DNA of 64,000 nt from Rhinopithecus roxellana (GCF_007565055.1 NC_044568.1:19832488-19896487); one strand, 5' to 3'; positions 44,261-55,339 are shown, counted from the first letter of the stretch. Translations and numbers: made by a program. The notes: a model not told the origin generated them from the letters alone.

Positions 44261-45040
44261 GTGCCCATCCCCGGCTGTCCCAGACAGGGGCGTGTGGGCC
44301 TCCCCCAAGGGCAGGGGTGCAGCGTTAGGGGCAGCGTCTGGGGATGGATCGCCCTCTCCCACTTCAGAGGATCCCAGGTCATGAACTTGGTGGCCTTCTA
44401 AGAAATAGGGTGGCGGTGGGGGGCCTTCGCAGAAAGGAACGCTTTCAGAATCAGTTCTTCAGACAAAGCTCCCCCGGGAGCAAGTCAAGCATGCTTTACT
44501 TACACAAGTTCAAGTTGCACACCCTTTAAGGGACACCTTTATTATGTAAAGCAAGGTGTGACCCAACCATGGGCCTTCCTGTGGGGCCAGTGAGTGGGCC
44601 TGCCCCCTCCCCCAATCTGGTCTGCCTCCTGAAGCTGTTTTCGGACTCTGCACGAACGGTATAGAATAAACTAAAAGGAACTGCACATGGCAATGGGGTT
44701 TCTGTGCTGGCATCGCAGCACACGGCATTCCTGCCAGTAGACGCGAAAACGCGAATTGAAGAAGGGGCAGGGGCTGAGAGGCCCCAGAGGCTCGAGGCTT
44801 GGCTCACATTTCCGTGGCATCATCTGGGGCCTCCAGGTCCTGGGATCTCCCTTTCCATGGAAAATGGGGAAGAACTAAGAAACCCTCTCGAGTTAATCAG
44901 GATTTCAATCAAGCGAGCTTCCTAAAGTTTCAAGGGCCAGGGGTCCCCTGGCTCTGGACAAAGACCCCAGAGGGCGTTTCCTTCCTTGTCGTTTCTACTG
45001 GGTCTGTTCTTGTTTCTAAGAAAGACTTCAATTTCCAAAC

Positions 45041-46160
45041 TCATGTGCGTGCGTGTGTGTGTGCATGTCTGTGTGTGTGTGTGCATGTCTGTGTGTGTGC
45101 ATGTCTGTGTGTGTGTGAGTGCATGTCTGAGTGTGTGTGAGTACGTGTGTGTGAGTATCTGTGTGTGTGTGTGAGTGCATGTCTGTGTGTGTGTGAGTAC
45201 GTGTGTGTGCATGTCTGTGTGTGTGTGTGAGTGCATGTGTGTGTGAGTGCCTGTGTATGTGTGTGAGTGCATGTGTCTGTATGTCTGTGTGAGTGCATGT
45301 GTGTGTGTGCATGTATGCACATGAGTGCATGTGTGAGTGCATGTCTGAGTGTGAGAGTGAGTACGTGTGTGTGGGTGCGTGTGTGTGCGAGTATGTGTGT
45401 GTGAGTGCATGTCTGTGTGAGTCCATGTCTGTGTGTGTGAGTGCGTGTGTGTGCATGTCTGTGTGCATGTGTGTGCATGTATGCATGTGAGTGCATGTGA
45501 GTGCATGTCTGTGTGAGTGCATGTGTGTGTATGCGTGTGTGTGGGTGCGTGTGAGTGCATGTCTGTGTGTGAGTGTGTCTGTGTGAGTGTGTGGGTGCAT
45601 GTGTGCATGTCTGTGTGTGTGGGTGCATGTGAGTGCATGTCTGTGTGTGAGTGCATGTCTGTGTGTGTGTGGGTGCATGTGTGCATGTCTGTGTGTGTGT
45701 GAATGCATGTCTGTGAGTGCGTATGTGTGTGAGTGCATGTCTGTGTGAGTGCGTGTGTGAGTACATGTCTGTGTGTGCGTGTGTGTGCATGTATGCATGT
45801 GAGTGCATGTGAGTGCATGTCTGTGTGAGTGCATGTGTGTGTGTGCGTGTGTGTGGGTGCATGTGAGTGCATGTCTGTGAGTGCGTGTGTGTGCATGAGT
45901 GCATGTCTGTGGGGGGTGCGTGTGTGTACATGTCTGTGAGTGCGTGTGTGTGAGTGCATGTCTGAGTGTGTGCGTGAGTGCATGTCTGAGTGCATGTGTG
46001 TGCGTGTGTGACTGCATGTCTGTCAGTGTGTGTCAGTGCGTGAGTGCATTTGTGTGTGTGAGTGCGTGTGTGTGCGCGCGTGTCTGTGTGTGTGTGTGAG
46101 TTGTGAGTGTGAGTGCATGTCTGTGAGTACGTGTGTGTGAGTGCATGTGTGTGCATGCAC
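45041..46160 (+). repeat. TG-rich array with GCATGTCTG variants, 1.1 kb
   Basis: Alternating purine-pyrimidine sequence built from gtgtgtgagtgcatgtctgt-type words in irregular order. Such DNA can adopt left-handed Z form. The opposite strand shows long open frames of His/Thr/Met/Ser caused by the repeat. There are no flanking transposon ends. Confidence 0.97.
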
Positions 46161-46239
46161 ACAAGTTCTTTCCCCAGCCCTGGGGCACCTGAATGCTGCC
46201 TGGGCATGAGAGATGACAGAAGCCCTCGCTCAGAGCCCG

Positions 46240-46400
46240 TGATCACAAGCATGGTGACAATAGGGGATGACCCTGTGCCCAACCTGGGTCACTGTGTGAA
46301 GGACTCTGACAACCCTGCGAGGTGGGACTGCCTCTCCCCTTTCACAGGGAGGACTAGCAACATGGCCAAGGTCCACAGCACACCTCCCCTGCCCCAGAGC
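46240..46400 (+). mobile_element. MIR relic
   Basis: actctgacaaccctgcgagg, tgggactgcctctccccttt and cagggaggactagcaacatg, sense; it begins about 80 bases after the TG-rich array. Confidence 0.7.
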
Positions 46401-47369
46401 CACCGTCCACCCCTCGCCCTGTCCCCATGTTCCACACCCTCCTGTTTTGACTAACCCAGTGGCAGTGTCAGGAGTCACTTTGGACAGTTAAGACTGGGGG
46501 CTACCACTAGCATCTAGCTGGGGGGCAGGGACTGCTGCCACACCTCGCCAGTGCACAGGAATCATCCTGCCCCAGGTGTTCATGGTGGGAGGTGAGAATC
46601 CTGGTATCAACGCCCTCCTGGGGGCGGCTTTGCTCCAGGCTTGGCCTCCTGATTCCTGTCACTCCCCTGGCCTGGCCCTGGCAGCGCCTCTTCCCCCTCT
46701 TCATAGCCCTCAAAGCCATCAGAGAGCCAAAAAGGAGGGCCACGTCCACCCCTCCTGGAAGGAGTTGCTTGATGGGGTGCTCTGTTGGGACCAGGGGCTG
46801 GGAAGCGTCCCCTGTGTCTGTGAACTCAGCAGAGCTGGAAGACTCCCGGGTGGTCTGAGCCCCTGCTTTCCAGGAGGAAACTGGCCCAGCAGGCTGCTGA
46901 CTCGACTTACCCTCAGCCACAGCCACTGAGCCCAGGTCTCCTGCCCTGGCCAAGCCCCCACGCTGCCCAGAGCTCCAGGCCTACTACTGATCAACCTCAG
47001 GGGGTGAGGTCTCCTGGGTCCCAGCGGACGGTCAGGAGGGCCAGTCCACACGAGTCACCCCCTGGACTTCTGCCTGATGTGAAAATGAAACCGAGTAATC
47101 AGCGCCAGTGCAGGGAGGAGGCACGAGAAGCCTCCGACAGATTCCAGGGACGATTGTTAGTGGCACTCTAGCTCAACGCTGATGGCCTGGGTATGTGGAC
47201 ACCCGTTCATCCTGACAACCATGCACCTTGAGAGCAAGGCCGCATCCCTGCCATGTGTGGGCCCACACCTGCCCCAGACGGGCTCTCTAGAGAGGAGATC
47301 TCTGAGCAAGCACCTGACCTGTGACTGAGATGTGGCATGTGGGATGTTTAAATACTCTGGGAGTTTTCA

Positions 47370-47510
47370 AAGCAAGTTTCACCTGTGATCTCATGGGCTC
47401 CTTAATCCCATTTGCTAGATAGGGGAAACTGAGGCTGGAGGATGCAAACAGCCCATCCTGAAGATGTGGCAGTTAGTGGTCGAGCCTGTCCCAGGTGCTG
47501 ACTGCTGCCA
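47370..47510 (+). mobile_element. MIR relic
   Basis: ccttaatcccatttgctaga followed by taggggaaactgaggctgga, sense. Its end supplies the branch-point region of the candidate exon at 47523. Confidence 0.7.
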
Positions 47511-47522
47511 CCTTCTCCCTAG

Positions 47523-47706
47523 TCCAGGGAGGGAGTGGAGGGGAGAGCAGCTTTGGGGGCCCCGAGCATTGGGGTCTGCACGACATACAGGGTGAGCAGC
47601 CGGGCAGAGGTGCAGACTCGGCACCCCCTATGGGGCAGGAAGCCCACCTGGATGGCCTCTGATGAGCTCCTGCCTCCCCAAGGATGGCTCCTGGGTGCAG
47701 CAGGAG
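47523..47706 (+). other. Candidate internal exon, plus strand
   Basis: A perfect branch-point consensus ctgac (A at 47501) is followed by a pyrimidine tract and an acceptor ccctag ending at 47522. The segment of 184 bases ends GGAG before GTGAGT, a near-ideal donor. A plus-strand frame is open from the acceptor to past the donor. The acceptor lies directly after a MIR relic (47370-47510), a known way for exons to arise from repeats. Transcription direction agrees with the 36.5-kb candidate. No product is recognised. Confidence 0.3.
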
Positions 47707-47944
47707 GTGAGTGGGGGCTCATGTGTCCTCTCCCCATTGCGATGTGTGCAAGCACAGAGGACAGCGATCACGGGGCCTCTCCAAGAACATGCAACCTGGC
47801 TGGTATGGCGCTCATTATTTTACCAGCCTGGAATTTCTGGAACACGATCAATACCTGTGGACTTTGCTGAGTAGACCCTGAATTTGGGTCTGGGTGCTGC
47901 AGAGAAAAGGGCAGAAACAGGCCTGGCCCCCAGTGTCCCCTGCT

Positions 47945-48030
47945 CCCTGCCCACTCTGTGTGCCTGGGTGAGTCAGTAGCCTCTCTGAGTTTCCGCTTGC
48001 TCATCTGGGAGATGACATCATGGCGCCCAC
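47945..48030 (-). mobile_element. MIR relic, short
   Basis: Antisense: gcctctctgagtttccgctt followed by gctcatctgggagatgac. Confidence 0.65.
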
Positions 48031-48301
48031 CTGTCAGGAGGGCAGAGCTGGCCCCCAGAGGCTACGGTGCTGCGGTCTCCTCACTCCCTGGCAGTGAACT
48101 AGGGGTCTTGGAGCATCTGGGGCAGTTGGACATCACAGGTATGTGCAAGGTAGGAGGAGCAGGTGGCTCTTTGGACTTGGAGCCTTTGAGGATGCAGGTG
48201 CCCATCCCTGGGGCAGGCTTCCTGTCGCGCTGTGGTGCTCCCCATGCTTCCCTAGGCATCCGGCCAGGGCTGAGCTCAAAAACCTTTTTTTTCCCTGGCA
48301 T

Positions 48302-48325
48302 CAAAAAAAAAAAAAAAAAAAAAAC
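48302..48325 (+). repeat. Poly-A tract
   Basis: About 22 consecutive A residues after tggcatc. No Alu or L1 body precedes it, so it may be an orphan tail of a very truncated insertion or simple slippage. Confidence 0.9.
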
Positions 48326-48475
48326 AAGCTCTAGAATACAAAAGTGGTGATGAATAAATCTTCATCTGCAAAGCACAGCACCTGCAGGTCAGCGCTTGAG
48401 GGGTGGTGTGGGCCGTGCCCTGAGGACCTGTGTGGGTGCAGGACACCAGCTGGGACAGTGGGAAGGCTTTGGAAA

Positions 48476-48585
48476 GTGAGAGGGGAGGGGGAAGGGAGGG
48501 CTGGAGGAGGGTGATAGGGGAGGGAGAGTGGGGAGTGTGGAAGGGAGGAAGGATGGAGGGAAGCTCGAGGGAGGGAGTGTCAGGG
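48476..48585 (+). repeat. Polypurine, G-run-rich tract
   Basis: About 110 bases of mainly G and A with many runs of three or more G (ggggagggggaagggaggg and similar). It meets the pattern for intramolecular G-quadruplex and, as a polypurine-polypyrimidine tract, for triplex DNA. Confidence 0.8.
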
Positions 48586-48589
48586 CCTG

Positions 48590-49390
48590 GAGCCTGGCTG
48601 AGCCCGGTCCAAGGAGACATTCCAGACAGATGGTGACGCGTGACTCAGATGCCCACGGCCCAAGCGTTTCTACCCCATCATCTGAATGGCCCCAGTCGAG
48701 AGCAAAAAGCTGGGGTGGACAGGGGTGGCCTTGAGAGTGTCCTGCACAGGGACAGGGGCACACACCCCCACTGCAGGCCACACACACTGGCTCACACACG
48801 CACATGCTGCCGTGTGTGGCAGGCCCAGCAGGAGAGTAGCTGGAACCCACCAGGCTGGCGGAGGGTCTGGGCACGCAGGACCCACCTTGCCCACCCTGTG
48901 AGGCTCTGAGCAGCAATGCCCCTCCCCTGGGAAGCCCCCCTGCCCTGCACAACCCCGGCTCCTGCCTTCTGAGCAGGGCTGCTTTTGGGCACATGGTCTG
49001 TGCCCCTGCCCCATTGGGAAGACTTCTGTGGCCTGCCCGGCGTGCATAAGACATAGGACTGGTGGCTAACAGTGGGCTCTGGGTCGAGTCCCAGCTCTGC
49101 TCCAGCTCTGGCATGTCCCTCCTGGGAGCACAGAGGGACTTGCCAGAGCTGAAGTGACCCAGCTGAGAGCCAGCCTACGCTGCGGCCTGGCCCTTTGGTG
49201 CCTCTGGCCCTCCTGGTGGCCTGAGCAGGCAGAGCCGTCCTCCCTGCTTTACCCAGCAGGAGGCGGGGCCCTCAGGGGCCTTGAGGCATGCTCAGGGGAG
49301 GCCGGGCGCCTGGGCTGGGCACACACCACACCCATGCCCTGCACCTCCTGGCTGCCCTGGGAGCCCCTCTGGGAATCTGAGGCACAGCAG
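48590..49390. other. Single-copy DNA, nothing identified
   Basis: GC-rich. A minus-strand open frame of 241 codons spans part of it (48389-49114) but includes the G-rich tract and has no supporting signals. Confidence 0.4.
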
Positions 49391-49394
49391 GCAG

Positions 49395-49510
49395 CTGGTG
49401 GCCTGGGTCCAAGCCCCGGTTCTGCTGTCTGCCAGCCGTGTGGCCAGGACATCCCGTGAGCCTCAGTTTCCCCATCTGCCGCGGTGACCCAGTGAATGTG
49501 CTGGGGCCGT
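49395..49510 (-). mobile_element. MIR relic
   Basis: Antisense: ccgtgtggccaggacatccc then gtgagcctcagtttccccat. Confidence 0.75.
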
Positions 49511-49839
49511 GGGCAGCTGCTCTCTCCAGACAAGCTCAGCCACAGCATCCCTGACTAAGTTCTCGCAGACCTTCAAAATGGGAATCCTTCTAATGAAAAG
49601 AAAACAGAGGCGGCGGCGACCGGCCGGCCGCGGGAACCCCAGCCAGCGGCTGGCGCATGAATGGGCCTGTTCATGGGCGGCTGCAGAGTGAGAGCCCAGG
49701 AGGAGGCACCCAGGCTGGGCCCAAGGAATGGCAGTGCCTGGGGCAGGCCCAGGGCAGGCGAGGAGAGGGACAGCTGCCTTCAGCGCTGGCTGCAGCTTCC
49801 CTCCCCCTCTTACCCTGGACGCCCCCTCACACGGGGCCC

Positions 49840-50350
49840 GGCTGTGTGAAGGAGTCAGACGTCCGCAGTCCGAATCGCCACTGTCCTCATTTTTTTCCTG
49901 TAATTATGTCTCCAGGGGATAACTACGCATTTACATTTTGCTCAGCTCAGTCATTTATCCGGAGCCTGCGAGAAAGGCCCGCAGTAAAAGGCACATTGAT
50001 GTGTGTTTTTGTGTTGCTGGGGCGACTGGCGAAGGCGTGCAGACAACTGGTCCTTGTGACCCGGGCGCGCGGTGAACAGCGGCGTCCTTCTCCCAGCACC
50101 TGGGCCTGCGTGCCGCCTGCCCTGAACCTGCCATGAATGGCCTCAGTGTACACGGGTTTTCTTTTCCATACCTGGCCACTGAATCTTCCAACATTCTTCT
50201 AGAAAAAAATGTGGCAAGTTTCCCTAGGAGCTTTTCCTCTCCAAATGGCTTATCCACTCCAGTCCGGCCCACATGTCAGCCAGCTCTTCTTCCCTTTAGT
50301 GACATTAAAGAAAAATCGTGCTTCCGTTTTTGCCACCTGCTGCTGGAGCC
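49840..50350. promoter_or_regulatory. Candidate conserved noncoding block
   Basis: Repeat-free stretch in which base composition drops toward AT, with TAATTA at 49901-49906, a ttacattttgctcagctcag segment and tcatttatccgg. It lies between MIR relics. No open frame of note and no splice sites. Confidence 0.25.
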
Positions 50351-50804
50351 CAAACAATCATTCCGTCTGATTTCCCGGGGGGCGAAGTTCGGCAGTCAGA
50401 CGATTTCCTTCGTTTGGTCTTTGGAGAGACTCGCACAGGCTGGCTGTGTGGCTCAGCATCCTCCCACTGTGGCCGGATGTGACCAGGCCGGGCGCCAGAG
50501 GACAGTGCGCCTTGAGCCTGCAACGGCGCCCGGCACCCAGGAGCACTCATTTTTGTTGAATAAATGAATGAACAGAGAGATTCTTCAACGGCTGGAAGGA
50601 AACGTGGGAAACATGAACAGAGGCACTGGTAGGGGTGATGTCTAGGTATACCAGGGGCCATGCTGTGGCACCATTCATGGCAATGGTACCAGTAGCCAGC
50701 CGGGCCTGTGTCCCTGGTGGTTCTGTGCAAAGACGTCACAGGTGCTAATGTATTTCATTCTGGTAACTCACCCAACTCACTGCTAAGTGGCCCAGATGCT
50801 CGCT

Positions 50805-50930
50805 GAGAGGTAGTGCAGCAGACGTCCGGGTTCAATCCCAGCTCTGCCTCTTACTGGCAGCCTTGGGCTGGTGGTCTTGGAGCCTCTGTGTCTCAGTTTC
50901 CCCATCCTTGTGCTGAGAGAGATGAATGGC
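50805..50930 (-). mobile_element. MIR relic
   Basis: Antisense: cgggttcaatcccagctctg, cctcttactggcagccttgg and ctgtgtctcagtttccccat. Confidence 0.8.
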
Positions 50931-51569
50931 GGCCTGCACCAGGCCCTCAGGGCGGCCCAGCCTGGGTCCAGATGGAGGTGAACTCTGTGGCTGCTCTCAG
51001 AATCTTCTCTGGGTGATTTATTTTCTCCTTCACATGTTCCCCAATTCCCATGCTGGTGATGAATTCTATTTCATAACCAGAAAAAGCCTGAGAGACCATC
51101 ACCCACCCCACCCTGTGCCTGCTGCAGCCTTCGGGCCTGTCCTTCCAGGGCCCTGCCCCAGCTGTGTGCACTGTCCGGGTGCTTCGGTGCCTGGGTGGTT
51201 TCTGCCAATGCAGCGGGGGCGTGTGTTTTCCGGGAGCCCTGTGCGTGGACTCCACCACGCTGACCACTGCCAGGCGTTTCCTCAGAGCAGGTAAAACCTT
51301 TACGTCTGCTGTGAACTGTGAGCTGTCCTGGGGCCTGTATCACTGCCCCAGCTGCTGGCAAAACCAGCAGGTCTCAGTGCAGATGCAGCCGCTCACAGCT
51401 CAGCAGTGTCGAGCTCAGCCCACTTGGCACACGGCGCCGAGCTCAGTCCACTGCACACGCAGCTCTTTGTTAATGAAACTCTGGGTTAGTGTGAATAAGA
51501 AAACAACGTCTTACCCATCACAAGAATGTCCCTGAACACCAAGGGGTTAGGAATAAACATGGACTTTGT

Positions 51570-52020
51570 CGTGTCATGCCCCTGCTCAGAAGCCTCACAT
51601 GGCACCCCGGTGCCCACAGCATGAATGTTCACTCAGTTCTAGACTCCCAGCCTTTCCCTGTTGGGGCCCCCAGCTATGTTTCTGGTCTCAGTGCCCCTTC
51701 TTCTCTGCCTCCCCAACTCCGACTCAGGCCACCCTGAGCTGCTACTCCTCAGTCTCCCGCACCTCACTCATTCTGTATATGATGCTTCTCCTTCCTGGAA
51801 TCCCCTCCCTTGCTGCCACCTTTGCCAGCCTAGCAAACTCCTATTCATCCTTCAAGACCCATTCAGAAGTCACCTCCTCTATGCCGCCTCCTTGTATTTT
51901 GGCACACATATGTCATGCAGTGTCCTATGTCTGGCTGTGCACTGGCTCTCCCTTGCTGGACCACAGGGTGCCAGGCCTTACTCATTTCTGTCCACCCTAC
52001 ACTTCAGATAGTGCCTAACC
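51570..52020 (+). mobile_element. L2 relic, long
   Basis: Sense L2 3' region over about 450 bases: agaagcctcacatggcaccc, ctccttcctggaatcccctc, aactcctattcatccttcaa and gaagtcacctcctctatgcc in the expected order. Confidence 0.8.
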
Positions 52021-52139
52021 CCATGCAGGGCTATGTGCATCTGTGACGGGCTGAGTCTGTTCTTTCATTGCTCACCACACACTATGTTCATTCCTCAGCC
52101 TGGAATGGCTCATATCTCTGACACTTAAAGCGCCCCCCC

Positions 52140-52434
52140 CCTTTTTTTTTAAAGAGAGTCTCACTCTGTTGCCCAGGCTCTGCAGTGGTGCAATCTCTGC
52201 TCACTGCAACCTCTGCCTCTGCCTCCTGGGTTCAAGCAATTATCCTGCCTCAGCCTCCCAAGTATCTGGGATTACGGGCATGTGCCACCATGCTCAGCTA
52301 ATTTTTGTATATTTAATATTGACGGAAGTTTGCCATGTTGGTCAGGTTGGTCTCAAACTCCTGGCCTCAAGTGATCTGCCCACCTCAGCCTCCTAAAGTG
52401 CTGGGGTTATAGGCATGAGCCACCGCTCCCTGCT
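52140..52434 (-). mobile_element. Alu element, diverged
   Basis: Inverse Alu recognised from gagtctcactctgttgccca near its start to gtgctggggttataggcatg near its end. The left arm has a small deletion around the aggctggag region and there are many substitutions, consistent with an older AluJ/S type. The T-rich start abuts a run of nine C residues. No clear target-site duplication was found. Confidence 0.93.
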
Positions 52435-52534
52435 GTCTCTTCTCTCTTCCAAAACCTGTTCAAGATTCCTCCCCTGCAGGGAGCACTCTGTGCTTAACCC
52501 AATGTGACTGTGTGATGTGAGCAAGTCTATGGAA

Positions 52535-52640
52535 CATCTGAGAATGTCGGCACTAGAAAGCCTCTTGGGGTGGTCTGGTCCAGGCTTTTCACTTTACAGA
52601 TGAAAACTGAGGCCCGGAGAGAGAGAGATGCCACGTGGGG
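52535..52640 (+). mobile_element. MIR relic
   Basis: tttcactttacagatgaaaa followed by ctgaggcccggagagagaga, sense. Confidence 0.75.
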
Positions 52641-52899
52641 CAGAGGCAGGGCGGGACCAGCTCTTCCAAGGGGACTTTCTGCTCTACGTGGCCTCCCCAT
52701 CTGCCTCCACACAGGGGCAGCCCAGCCGTCTCATCCTGTTGATAGCTCAACACCCCATCCTGAGATGCTGGCTCTCCAGACACCCTGGCTTCATTCCACT
52801 CCCCCACCAAACCACCTAATATATCCCATCACACAATGAGACTCCTGCAAGCCATACACCAGGGAGCCGGGCATCCCTGGCACAGGGTGACTGTGGCCA

Positions 52900-53100
52900 C
52901 TGCAGGAGGGGCCCTGTCAGTTGCCAGCTGGGTGACTTTGGGCAAGTCTTATTTCCTCTTAGAGCCCGAGTCTTCTTTTTTGAAAAACAGAGGTGACAGA
53001 ATAGAGGTTGACACCTCAAACATTGTCATGATGATGTAACGAAACAATGTAAAGTACTTAAAAGAGTGCCTGGCACCAAGCCAGGGGATTCTGTCAGTGT
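52900..53100 (-). mobile_element. MIR, nearly full, abutting the GAT/GGT array
   Basis: Antisense: agctgggtgactttgggcaa, gtcttatttcctcttagagc, gtaaagtacttaaaagagtg and cctggcacca near its end. The array starts within a few bases of its terminus. Confidence 0.85.
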
Positions 53101-53104
53101 TAGG

Positions 53105-53550
53105 AAGGGATGAAGATGATGATGGTGATGGTGGTGAAGATGGTAATGATGGAGACGATGATGGTGGAGATCATCATGATGGTGGTGATGATGGTGGTGA
53201 TGATGGTGAAGATGGTAAAGATCATGATGATGTTGGTAATGGTGGTGATGGTGGTGATGGTGGTGATGGTGGTGATGGTGATGATGGGGATGATAGTGAA
53301 GATGGTAAAGATGGTGATGATGGTGGTGGTCAAGATGGTAAAGATCATGATGACGGTGGTAATGATGGTGGTGATGATGGTGAAGATAGTAAAGATGGTG
53401 ATGATGATGGTGGTGATAGTGATGATCATAGTGATGGTGGTGATGATGGTGATAGTGATGATGATGGGGATGATGATGATAATGATGGTGATGATGGTGG
53501 TGGTAGTGATGGTGATGGTGATGATGGTGATGATGGTGATGGTAGTGATG
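53105..53550 (+). repeat. GAT/GGT trinucleotide array, left block
   Basis: Repeats of gatggtgatgat and ggtgat with rare aag and agt variants. This strand has almost no C. It begins just after a MIR relic whose end is often a source of ATT-type repeats. Open frames rich in Asp/Gly or Met/Val are artefacts. Confidence 0.97.
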
Positions 53551-53962
53551 GTGCTGCTGCTGGTGCTGCTGGTGCTGGTGATGCTGGTGCTGCTGGTGCC
53601 TGGTGCTGCTGGCTGATGCTGGTGCGGTGTGCTGGTGATGCTGGTGCTGGTGGTGCTGCTGGTGATGCTGCTGGTGCTGGTCGTGCTGGTGCTGCTGGTG
53701 CTGGTGGTGCTGCGGTGCTGGTGCTGGTCGTGCTGGTGCTGCTGGTGCTGGTGGTGCTGCTGGTGCTGCTGCTGGTGCTGGTCGTGCTGGTGCTGCTGCT
53801 GCTGGTGGTGCTGCTGGTGCTGCTGCTGGTGCTGGTCGTGCTGGTGCTTGGTGCTGGTGGTGCTGCTGGTGCTGCTGCTGTGCTGGTCGTGCTGGTGCTG
53901 CTGGTGCTGGTGGTGCTGCTGGTGCTGCTGCCGTGCTGGTCGTGCTGGTGCTGCTGGGCTGT
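53551..53962 (+). repeat. GCT/GGT array embedded in the GAT/GGT array
   Basis: The unit changes abruptly to ggtgctgctggtgctgg-type repeats. A marker ggtcgtgctgg recurs at about 53680, 53727, 53781, 53835, 53886 and 53939, so there is a higher-order period of about 47-54 bases. GAT/GGT repeats resume after it. Confidence 0.96.
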
Positions 53963-54142
53963 GTGCTGATGGTGATGATGATGGTGATGGTAGTGATGGT
54001 GATGATGGTGATGGTGGTGATGACGATGGTGATGACAGTGATGGTAGTGATGGTGATGATAGTGATGGTAGTGATGGTGATGATGGTGATGGTGATGGTG
54101 GTGATAATGGTGGAGATGATGGTGATGGTGATGATGATGATC
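53963..54142 (+). repeat. GAT/GGT trinucleotide array, right block
   Basis: gatggtgatgatggtgatgg-type repeats identical in style to the left block, so the GCT/GGT block looks like an internal expansion of one ancestral array. Confidence 0.95.
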
Positions 54143-54369
54143 TCACAGAGTAGTACACTGAAAACACCAAATTAAGCATCGCAAATGTGTTGATGTCACT
54201 GAGAACAAGCAACCAAGCTGTGGTGTTGATGGCTGGCTAGGCTCGCTCAATGGTTACATCACTGAGGAAGAGATGGAACAAGGAATGCTAAATTCTCAAA
54301 ACCAAGCCTGCTCTGAGCATGAGCATGAATGCATTTTGTCCATAGCATGACTTTCTGGCTGAGATCTAG

Positions 54370-54560
54370 AACCAGATTGGAGCTCTGCCTCTACAAAGCA
54401 TGACTGGAAGCTTTGGGCAAATCCCTTCACCTCCCTGAGCTTCGGTTTTCCTGTCTGTCACATGGGGATGATCAGACCTGCCTGGCCTGTATCAGGTGGT
54501 TACTATGAGGACTGAACTGGGGACACGTGTCACACCCTTTGTCAGTTGTCACGTCCTGTG
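54370..54560 (-). mobile_element. MIR relic
   Basis: Antisense: gaagctttgggcaaatccct, cctccctgagcttcggtttt, cacatggggatgatcagacc and actatgaggactgaactggg. Confidence 0.85.
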
Positions 54561-54734
54561 TAAATGTGAGAAGCTGATTGCTCATGTATATGGCTGTACA
54601 TGGGTTTTAGGATAAATGAGCATCTCCCATCCTGGATTCTCCTAATCGTTTATCTATCAGAGCATTGTGTATGCTTAGTATTGACTAACTCCTCTTCCTG
54701 TCTCAGAAGAGATCAGGCTGCTGTGTCTGTGGGA

Positions 54735-55195
54735 TGCCCTCTCAGTGAGCCTTTGCTGTGTAACAGCCAGTCCCAAAGTTAGTGGCTTAAACAGTAACTA
54801 GATTATTTCCCAAGATACAGAGGCGCATGTGGGCCATTTTCTGGCCTAGGCCAGCTTGGCTGATATCTGCATTCAGCAGGCCACTTGGCTGGGGCTGGAT
54901 GGTCTAATGGTTGACTTGCTGTGAGCTGGGCGACAGGAATGACCGGGCCACGTGTCTCCCATATCCTCCAGCAGGTAGCCTGGCTCACTCACACGGCAGA
55001 GATTGCAGGGTTCCCAAGCGCAGGAAGAGCGTAACCCCCATAAGCAAAACTTTCCAAGCTTTTTCTACTTGCATCACACTTGCTACTGCCCCGTCACCAA
55101 ACCCAACTTCAAGGGATGGAAAGAAAGACTTCAATCTTGAAGGCAGGAGCCACAGAGTCACCCGCCCTACCCACAGCTCAGCCTCAGACTTCTGG
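54735..55195 (+). mobile_element. Ancient interspersed repeat, LTR-like, family not assigned
   Basis: Contains tttgctgtgtaacagccagt, ttagtggcttaaacagtaac, ggggctggatggtctaatgg and a ccacagagtcaccc segment in an order I know from a common old human repeat (ending in a caagggatggaaagaaagac-type segment). I cannot name the family with certainty. Confidence 0.45.
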
Positions 55196-55339
55196 TCTCC
55201 ATGCCGAGGGGACAGATTGCTGCTGTGTTCATTCGCCCAGTTTGCGGTCATTTGTGACAGCAGTCCCAGGAGACTCACATGCTTCAGGACTCAGGAGTGG
55301 GCCCTGGATACAAACATGTGACACGCGTGAGACACGCAG

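Noticed and set aside
44922..46282. Minus-strand frames of 329-413 codons rich in His and Thr
   Set aside because: Translation of the TG/CA array; several overlapping frames are open at once.
50555..50575. aataaatgaatg as a polyadenylation signal of a gene
   Set aside because: The surrounding tttgttgaataaatgaatga is typical of MIR/L2 termini, and no upstream exon is evident.
53097..54212. Asp/Gly-rich and Met/Val-rich frames, and a 370-codon Ser/Thr/Ile frame on the minus strand
   Set aside because: By-products of GAT/GGT and GCT/GGT repeats.
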